NCBI RefSeq assembly: GCF_901709675.1
Contig: NC_051108.1
Location: 1,364,001 to 1,428,000 of the forward strand
Source of the DNA: Syngnathus acus
Taxonomy: Eukaryota; Chordata; Actinopteri; Syngnathiformes; Syngnathidae
DNA length: 64,000 bases
Direction: 5' to 3'
The position numbers and the translations under genes are program-made. The notes beneath the pieces were generated by a model, which had not been told where the DNA came from, did not search any database, and worked only from the letters and a program-made list of their open reading frames with translations. This document shows positions 56,701-64,000 of the stretch, one piece after another; within the stretch, counting starts at the first letter, position 1, and each line of letters starts with the position of its first letter.

Positions 56701-59700
56701 GAGCTGGCGCTAATCGCGTGGGACGAGCAACGACACCGCCAGACCGACTGGTGCGAGGCCGACCAATGCAGGTCAGCTTCTCTCAATATTTTTTTTGTCA
56801 TCGTTTTTCAAATGATTTCAATGAAATTAACATTCGTGTTTGTCCAGGTCCATGTTGGAGCAGAAGCCGTTTGACGATAACGACATCCTGTACGAGGACG
56901 CTCCGGATCTGCTGCGCTTCCGCTCGCCGGCGCCCTCCGTGCGTCTCCTGACCGACTGGTACTGCAGCCGAGCGCGAGATATCGAATCCTGCTCGCGACA
57001 GGTACTGCCTGGTTAGCTTCTTGCTAACAATGTAACACGCTAAAAAAAAATAGTCATCTATTCTTTATCCTCTGCGAAGAGCAACGAAGATTAGTGGCGC
57101 ATCGAGGAAGCGAGAGCACACTAGATCCTACCACTTTGAATTTTACGAGTCTTTTTTTTTTTTAATGCCGTACACCGACGGAGGAGGAGGTGGAGGATGA
57201 TTCGGGGCTTCATTGCACATTTTTCAAGGCAACTGTGGGGAATGGCGCCTTTCATCATCCTCGGGAGATGAAGCCACTACTCGCTCGCGCACGCGCGCCA
57301 GTGTAATTTGTTAATCTCCAGGAATCACAGCGGCAGCAGCGCTCGCCTTCTTTCATTCGCTCCTTCGTTCCTTGTTAATTAGATCTCGTCTCCCTTTGCT
57401 GCTTCCCGCGACACGTTTCTGGAGGAGGCCCTCAGGATCGTACCTCAGTGGCTTGACGCTTGGGCCTCATACAATCCCCCACCCCACCAACAAAAAGTTT
57501 CTTTTCATTCTTCAGCAAGGAACAATAAAACCTTAGGGATGCAAGCAGCATGTTTGGATTTTTTTGAATGAATTTGTAGTTTTGTGAAAAGCTTAAATCT
57601 CATCAATGTCGCGTGGCAGGTGGACTGCGCGCTGTCGCTGGTGCGCCTGGGAACAGAGCGCGCCGTCCCCGGGCTGGAGCAGCTGCGCGACGACCTGGTG
57701 ACGTTGGAGACGCTGGTCTACGAGACGCTGGACGAGAGCAACCTGGCGCTGCGAGACCTGCAGCAGCTCGCCCACATCGACCAGCTGCGCCTCCTCATGA
57801 AGAACGTAAGGCCCACAACTCCTTTCCTCTTAGTCAGTCCGAGCACGGACGCGTGGAGGGCCGTTTGTTCCGCTGGGTATGTTTTCCCTTTTCATTTGAG
57901 CCCGCTATTAAAAGCCGGCTGCGGCGGCGGCCGTGCCAGCTAGCGTAGCGACCGCGCTGTCCTTGGAGTGCCTTATACGAGGCCGGCCGATGCGGACCTG
58001 CCAGGACCGACGGCAGTAAGAGCAGACGTGCGGGCAGTCGGCAAATGTCCTTTTATTGCCGCGACAACAACCGTTTGACTGCCCCGGCGAGACTAGCTGG
58101 CTCGCTCGTTCGCTCTTCAATTAAATTAGCTCCTTTTCCTGTATCTGATGTGCTTCTTTATCACAGAGCAGCCCGGTCAAGTATTTCAGCCGGAATTTTG
58201 ATTGCCCCAACCACCCTAATTCAACTAAAACCAAAAAATAGAACATTAGAAATGAATAGTTGTCTTTTTGGCCATCAGTCCAGCAGGGAGCACTACGTGA
58301 AAGACGCCTTCCAGTGGATGGTGCCCTTCCTGCACCGCTGCGAGCGACAGGAGGAGGGCGCCGCCGAGCGGCTGCTGCGGGACCTCCTGGTGGGACTGGC
58401 CTGCGGAGACCTGACCTTCCCCCTCATCATCTTCCAGCACTCCAAACCTGACGTGAGCGCCAACAAAAACCTATTTTCAGTCGAAATGATTCCGGCCATA
58501 GTTGTTGATTGCGCCACAGCGCCACTCAACAATAGTGGCCGTTTGTGGAATTGACAGAGAAGGTGACTTTTCAGTCTGTTCAATGGAGCTTCCGCTGCGG
58601 CGTATCGGTCAAAGCTCATTTCTTTTTATTTGCAGTGCCCGCAGAAGGTGATCGGCGACCCCGACCAGCTGATGGCGGTGGCGCTGGAGTGCATCTACCG
58701 CAGCGAGAGGGATGACCAGCTCAGCCTGTGCTACGACATCCTAGAGTGTCTGCCGCAGAGGGGCTTTGGGTAAGACTCAAAAAAAAAAAGGGAATTGTAG
58801 TAGTTGCACACCTTTTACTACTTTCAATGTCTTCCGTTCTGCACACGTGATGAAACGTTTGCCGATGATGATGATTGCCAGTAAAATGTTCTTTTTCCCG
58901 GAACATTGATCAATCCATCGCCATTTCATACAAAGACTCTGACTCAGCGTCACACACAGACGAGCTTTTAAGTAGCTCTGATTTTCTCTTATTTTCTGAG
59001 CACTTAAACCGCACCGACCGGGCTCATTTATTTATTTTTTCCTAATCTCGCATGAAATCGCTTCACGGGGAAAACGAAACGCACGAGTACCTCTTTAAGG
59101 ACGGTCGGTGGAGTGAAGGTGAACGAGTCGTGTGCAAAAGGAACAGACAGAAAAGTGGGCGGGGCCACACGCGCTTGGGCGAGTTGGTGGCGGGTCACCT
59201 CTCTAGCGGGCGACTAACCCAGAATGTGCGACACGGGGGGGGTTATTATTTTTAGCTTGGCCTCGCAGCGCTTTGAAAGGCGACTGACAGGCCCGGACAA
59301 ATCTTTTCCACTCAACAAAACGGCTTAAAAAAAAAGTTGTTTTTCTAATTGTGCAGGCCAGAGACGGACGTTACGTCATCTCTGCACGATCAGGTGGACA
59401 AACTGGAGAAGCACCTCAGGTAACGTTAGTGGATTTTTTTTTTCTTTGTCCAAATTTGATTCTCTTTTGTCTTCATCCACCTATTTGTGCTATGGCGTAA
59501 GGAATGCTTTGTATTTCCCAAGGGCCACATTGATTCGGATGTGCTGCCATTTGGTTTTTCATCAACGCATGAGGGAAAAGCAGCTCGGCCCGTATTGCGC
59601 AAGTCCAAACAGCGGCAACCGTGCTGCAATCGACATGCGTGCTTTGTACTGTCGCGTTCCCTCCTCCCCTCATAATGGGCCTCTGATGGAGAGCGGCGAT

Positions 59701-62700
59701 AGGGAAAAAAAAAGAATCATTTCAGCAAGCGCAGTCATCGCACACACACACACAATATATCAAAGCAGCGGCAGCGGTCCCGTGGCGTTCAAACAGCCCG
59801 AGGCCTTTTTGCGCTGCCGCAGTTTAAAATCACCTCCGTGTCGCGCTGCTCTTGTTCGTTTTCTGCTTCTCCTCCCCCTCATCCTCCTCTGGGCCTCCCT
59901 CGGGGTGAGCCCCTCAACGCGAGCACCGTGGGGAGGGCCAGAGACTGCCAATGCAGATGAGGAGAACTTCACTGCGCCGAAATTTGATTTGTCCGCTTCT
60001 GTCGACAGCGTGGCCGAGGTTCTGGAGAAGCACGGCCTGCGCAAGCCCATCTCTTACGTGAGGAGCAGTCAGAAGAGCCCCGAGGAAGCCCACCAGCTCA
60101 TGGTGAAGCTGTGTCGCCACACCGGACGCAAGTACGAGGCCGCCTGTCCGATTGCGCAATCCCCAGGCTCATCTTCCGTGTTTGCAGGAACCCCGCCGTG
60201 GGCGAGACGGCGTGGCGGGCTCTGCTCCAGGACCTGCTGGACATGCAGCAGAACGTCTACACCTGCCTGGAAGCTCACGCCTGCCACCAGGTGCCGTCAA
60301 ATACTCACCAGCCATCAATCGAAGGACCACTTCACGGATTTTTTTTTTTTTTGTGCAGATCTTTGTGGAGTCGCTGCTGTGCTCCGGCCGCTTGGAGAAC
60401 GTCCGTCTGGCGGGACAACTGATGCACTGCTCCGAGGTAGGCGTGTTTTGCCTCTCCGAGCGTGCGCCGTCATCATCATCGGGCCCTTTGCAGGTCAGGC
60501 AAGACGCGGCTAAGCTCCACGGCGTCAAGGTGGCCTACCACAGCAGCCTGCAGCTGGTTCTGGCCGCCGCCAGGGAGTACTTCAACTCCTCCGCCACGCT
60601 CACCGACCCCTGCATGGGCCTGGCCAGGTGAGCCCGAGCATCATGCAAAAATGATCCCAATGCAAATATTTGTTTTTCTTTCCTCGCAATCTCCTCTCTC
60701 TTCATCCACGCCGTCGGCCTAATTCGGCGGCAGAAACAAGAGCGGCTAATTTGTCTACTAAGTGGAGTGAAGTGGGAAGGCTGTTTATTGGGGCAAAGCG
60801 CGCCAGTCTCAGAGGCCTTCATCTGAATAACGCTTGATTGGGCCCCCGATGAGGCGGCTCGTTTGGCTCGGCTACAAAAATCAGCTGCTCTAATCGCCGC
60901 CTTTTATTATCAACACTGCAACCCCAGTAAAGCTACGCCCTTCCTCGCTAGTCACTTTGCCAACAGTGAAAAGTTTTCTCACCATTGACGCTCCCTGCCC
61001 ATCCATGGTGGCAAATACACTACTTTTGTTCCAAAAGAAGCGTCTCAACTCATTTGCATTGGAATGACCTAGGTGCTAATTTGTCCTAGCAAGCATGCTA
61101 ATGAAGAAATTGCGTCCCTCAGGGCTTGTCTGCAGCTGATCGGCGACCGGCCCCAAGCCATCCAGGAGGAGCTGGACCTCATCGACGCACTCGGCCACCT
61201 GGCGGACTTTGGCGTCAACGTCCTGCCTCTGCAAGGTAAATAAGCCCGCCTTGTAGCAGGTCACCACGCTCAACTTCCAGTCATTTTCTTTTTTCCATTT
61301 TATCTTTGACACCTCTCCTCAGCCTCCTCTTCTTTTTTCCTACGTAAGTCAGGCCAGATAGTGGGACAAAGCCAAGCTTAAGAAATGGTTGTTTATGCGA
61401 TATTTCTTTTCCATAGCTCAAGGCCGCGCCATTGTGCCGCCTCACAACTCACACATATCTTTTTTTATTTTGTCCCTGTCACACATGCACACCCAGATGG
61501 TGAATGAAAGGATTTGATAATAGATTAGGTCTTTTCAGCTCCAGTTGACGCACCTAACACACAATTAAAGGCCCCAAACGTTGACAACTTTGAATCCTCC
61601 CCACCGCCTCGCCACGACGTTAACAAAAAAAAATGGTGTTCAAACTATTTCAATTGACGTCCTTCTCCTTTTTTCTTGCAGTGCGTCTTCGTTCGGATCG
61701 TCTGTCTCTGCTGGAGGAATGCGTGGCCCACTGCGCCAGCGCCTACAAGCAATCCACCACTCTGCTCAACGTGGCGTCCCTCCTGCGAGTGGCAGGTGCG
61801 CCCAATCACTCACTTTATCCAAGATGGACAGTCCTCAGACAGCGAAAGCAATCCCGCTTTCTTTCTCCGTATTTCATTTTGTGGCCGGCGGAGACGCCAC
61901 GGCGGCGAGCTCATTTGCCTTTAATATGCCGCCTCGTCGCTCTGACCTTCGCCGGGCGCAACGAGATTTATTGAGACAGATGTCGGACGTGATGAGCAGG
62001 ATTATGAGTTTAGCGTGTTGATGGAGATGATAGCAAAATAATTTGTGTGTCAAGGGGATGACGAGGCCACACGCAAAGGCCAAGTGTTGACCCTGCTAGC
62101 TGAGCAGGCCCTGCGGTGTCTGGACTTCAAGGCTTCTTACATCCACTGTCAGGACCTGATGGCCGCAGGTACGAGCTCAAATCACGCACACGCATGTCGG
62201 GATTTGTTTGGAAATGAGCCGGATTTCCTTGCTTGATTATACGGCGGGATGGATTCATGGAGTGACTCTTCATTAAGTGGGGACTTTTTTCTGGTTCTGC
62301 GGCGGCGTTTTAAAAAATTAGCCCACTCGCATTCCGCATTTGTCGGCCCGATTCAAGGTCGAGTGATTTTTTTTTTTTTTGCGCGCTTCACTCGGGAGAG
62401 CCATTATGACAACATAATAGATCAGCGGCGTGCGTAATTGTTTTCTGTGTGCTTCACACAATTACCCTGCAGGGATTTCTTGCGATTATGTTCTGTCTGG
62501 TCTCGCTCGCATCAAAAGCAACAAAAAAAAAAAGGTCAAATTGAGAAAGTTGGCCGTGTTTGCAGGTTACGCGCCGGCCTGGGACGTTTGTAGTCTGCTG
62601 GGCCAGTGCGACGGCTTCGGCCAGCTGGAAGCCAGACGCCAACTGCTGGCCTTCTCGCTCACGCACTGCCCGCCCGACAACATCAACGCGCTCCTGGCCG

Positions 62701-64000
62701 CCTCCAGCGACCTGCAGACTCAGGTGGAGAACATTTAGAGAGTCAAAAGCTGCCTTTTCTTTCAACCGCTTTGTTTTATTGCGCTCTTTGAAATGTTTCC
62801 GTAGGTCCTGTACCAGGCGGTCAACTACCAAATGGAGCCCGAGATCGCCGAGGGGGGCGCGAGAAGCCGAGGAGAGCGACTCATCCAAGGTGCGTTTGCT
62901 TGATATATTGGCCCCGCCCCCTACTGTCTGATTGATTAGCTGGTCCGGTCCTCCTTTCTTAACGGCCTACTTTGTGTGATTTCCTGCGGCCTTCCTGCAT
63001 TTTTCATGAGGTGTAAATCCCGTGTTAAGGTTCCTGGGTTCCTTTGGATTATTTATGCTTTTTTTTTTTTTTTTTTTTCTCTCCTGGCCATCAGCTGGGC
63101 CAACTTTATGATGTCTCGAGTGGGCGTTGAATGTTTCATGAGCGGCGGCTTAACGTTTGAAGTCTGGCTGGCCGCTGTTGAAGCGATCTGTTGTCATTTT
63201 GTCGTGCTGCTCTTCTCACCTTCCGAGTGTTTTTTTTTTTAATTCAAAACAAACATCTTCAGCGTGTTTCAAGTGTTGATGACACGTTGAGCCGCCAGCC
63301 CACTCCAAATGACACTCGTCGACTCGGATGTTTCTATTCATCCTTGTTTATTCAGGCGGCGGCCCCCCAGGCGGTGACGGCAGGCGAGCTGCTCCACAGG
63401 ACCACGGCCAAGACCATGGAGGTGCTGACCACCACGGGTCTGACCACCAAGGCCGTGCTGAGCGCCGTGGGCGATCACCGCTGGTGGAAGCGCTCGCTGG
63501 ACTGCCTGCGCCCGCTGCAGGTACGCGCCCTCACTCGCCGTCCGTTTAAAACATCAGCAAGCGAGTTGACTTTTCAATGTCGGCTTCTCAGAGCGGAGAC
63601 GCCGCCGCCGCCGCAGAGGAGCGCTCGAGTGAGAATTCCAAACTGGAACGTCAAGGCTGCTGCGCTTTCTATCAAGATGTCATTGAATGTCCCTACGTAG
63701 ATCCGGTAAGCGGATGCGGTCGAGGAAATAAATGGGTTCAGAACTCCTCAGCTGCACCTCAAGCTGTCATGTTGGGACAGCTGTTTGGAGAACGCAACGT
63801 ACACTATCGTCACAGTGACATTATGGCCGCTGGTTGTCTTCCATTTTTTTTTTTTCTTCTGTATTCTGGTTACGCTTATTATTACCCTTCTTTGCCTCAG
63901 GCAACATTCTTAAATTACAGCAAATATGCCTGAGTGGGTTCTTGACTTGAGGCGTTTAATTAGATTTTCTTCCTCCTCCAGATGACTTCAAACAGCTCCA
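44757..64000 (+). CDS. nbas: NBAS, NRZ tethering-complex subunit (partial, 5' part)
   Basis: NBAS with RINT1 and ZW10 tethers Golgi-derived vesicles at the ER through syntaxin 18 SNAREs; it is also linked to nonsense-mediated decay. Exons: 44757-44849, 45244-45295, 45493-45529, 45602-45679, 45806-45853, 45968-46011, 47388-47521, 47811-47944, 48630-48728, 49610-49748, 49820-49885, 49946-50074, 50217-50280, 50698-50891, 50958-51218, 52467-52592, 52672-52823, 52897-53031, 54769-54847, 55762-55866, 55935-56071, 56688-56771, 56848-57001, 57620-57805, 58279-58452, 58636-58769, 59357-59419, 60009-60131, 60188-60290, 60359-60436, 60494-60627, 61123-61235, 61682-61795, 62055-62168, 62566-62723, 62805-62889, 63356-63520, 63592-63705, 63981 onward. 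This gives about 1,470 of some 2,370 residues. Seen: the N-terminal beta-propeller (NGKLLAVVQDQCVEIRS, WRRVAWSHDCALLAFA) and the Sec39 domain (LSNFPETTSPHEYTVLLPE, YQWMVPFLHRCE-like, HTGRK). Exon 36 breaks frame by one base. Confidence 0.97.
46012..47387 (+). other. nbas intron 6
   Basis: Holds a reverse-transcriptase scar (46909-46956), A/T and G homopolymers, and a stretch at 46280-46520 that looks less random than its surroundings. No exon was found in it. Confidence 0.5.
46909..46956 (+). mobile_element. Reverse-transcriptase scar (GVPQGAILGPLLF)
   Basis: Sixteen codons read GVPQGAILGPLLFLSL, matching the palm-domain signature of non-LTR reverse transcriptases, in the same strand as nbas. 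Flanking codons carry no recognisable continuation, so this is a decayed LINE remnant. Confidence 0.6.
47945..49609 (+). other. nbas introns 8 and 9
   Basis: Non-coding apart from exon 9 (48630-48728). A strong CTCF-like core is at 49375-49388. Nothing else is recognised. Confidence 0.5.
49375..49388 (+). promoter_or_regulatory. CTCF-like core motif in nbas intron 9
   Basis: GCGCCAGGGGGCAG closely fits the CTCF core, with the invariant GGGGGCAG. Occupancy is inferred. Confidence 0.45.
51219..52466 (+). other. nbas intron 15
   Basis: Contains a T22 tract near 51660, a CA-rich stretch near 51995-52050, a C run near 52150 and a reverse-transcriptase scar at 52358-52414. No exon was found. Confidence 0.55.
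52358..52414 (+). mobile_element. Reverse-transcriptase scar (CGVPQGSFLSPLLFIYSMN)
   Basis: One frame reads CGVPQGSFLSPLLFIYSMN, a diverged copy of the non-LTR reverse-transcriptase palm signature. It lies about 50 bases before nbas exon 16 and has no readable flanks. Confidence 0.65.
53032..54768 (+). other. nbas intron 18
   Basis: 1.7 kb without an exon. It carries homeobox-like TAAT cores, a POU-like inverted repeat ATTTGCTTGCAAAT (53389-53402) and several short AT-rich blocks separated by GC-rich ones. It may hold regulatory sequence. No gene is visible. Confidence 0.45.
54848..58278 (+). other. nbas introns 19 to 24
   Basis: Introns of 60 to 920 bases around exons 20-24. No additional exon, RNA gene or mobile element is recognised. 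The intron at 57002-57619 has TAAT-rich blocks like those of intron 18. Confidence 0.45.
58770..62804 (+). other. nbas introns 26 to 35
   Basis: Intronic sequence around exons 27-35, with poly(T) tracts before several acceptors. The stretch 60720-60960 in intron 31 alternates TAAT-type cores with GC-rich blocks. No separate gene was found. Confidence 0.45.
62852..62857 (+). other. G6 run associated with a frame break in nbas exon 36
   Basis: Exon 36 as written is 85 bases. The start reads VLYQAVNYQMEPEIAEG, and the end reads in frame only if one base is removed near this G6 run, giving REAEESDSSK before the donor. The next exon also needs phase 0. See the matching finding. Confidence 0.75.
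62890..63355 (+). other. nbas intron 36
   Basis: A T19 tract near 63060 and a T10 tract near 63230. No exon was found. Confidence 0.55.
63706..63980 (+). other. nbas intron 38
   Basis: No exon recognised. The 20 bases after the acceptor at 63980 read DDFKQL in phase 1, which resembles the human DTYQHVP region, but exon 38 as drawn ends in phase 0. A short exon or different donor may be missing here. Confidence 0.45.

Overview
This is nuclear DNA from a ray-finned fish, probably a percomorph-like teleost with a compact genome. Genes are split into many short exons with GT-AG borders, and dozens of introns are under 100 bases. (CA)n/(TG)n tracts and long homopolymers are common, and a fish LINE-2-type retrotransposon is present. 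Nothing prokaryotic or viral was seen. Gene names come from recognising the conceptual translations; exon borders were placed by hand from splice signals and reading phase.

Layout, left to right. 1-6.2 kb: no gene recognised, mostly AT-rich sequence and microsatellites. 6.3-7.3 kb (+): a weak candidate for a small multi-exon gene I cannot name. 7.7-9.2 kb (-): mtfr2-like mitochondrial fission regulator, head-to-head with armc1 (+, 9.8-11.0 kb). 12.3-20.4 kb (-): map7-type microtubule-associated protein, 17 coding exons plus the stop. 25.3-31.7 kb (-): ppp1r14c (KEPI), a PP1 inhibitor. 32.8-34.2 kb (+): iyd, iodotyrosine deiodinase. 34.8-42.6 kb (+): sec63, 19 exons, carrying an antisense 5'-truncated LINE-2-like element in intron 1. 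43.96-44.13 kb (+): mtln, the 56-residue mitochondrial microprotein mitoregulin. 44.8 kb to the right edge (+): the first 39 coding exons of nbas, whose C-terminal part lies outside the window.

Themes. Three genes act at mitochondria: mtfr2 and armc1, which share one intergenic promoter region and whose families are reported to act in one complex, and mtln. Two serve ER membrane traffic: sec63 in translocation, nbas in Golgi-to-ER tethering. The others act on the cytoskeleton (map7), phosphatase control (ppp1r14c) and iodide salvage (iyd). The human counterparts map7, mtfr2, ppp1r14c, iyd and sec63 lie on 6q, armc1 on 8q13, and mtln and nbas on chromosome 2, so the window joins blocks that are separate in human.

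Best observations: the divergent armc1/mtfr2 pair; the intact mitoregulin microprotein; a one-base frame break at a G6 run in nbas exon 36 that looks like a sequence error or recent indel; a phase-consistent GC-AG intron and a possible second first exon in map7; a LINE-2-like element with a long uninterrupted reverse-transcriptase frame; three decayed reverse-transcriptase scars; an iyd promoter with a perfect cAMP-response element; and several CTCF-like cores. I did not find a clearly new biological system.
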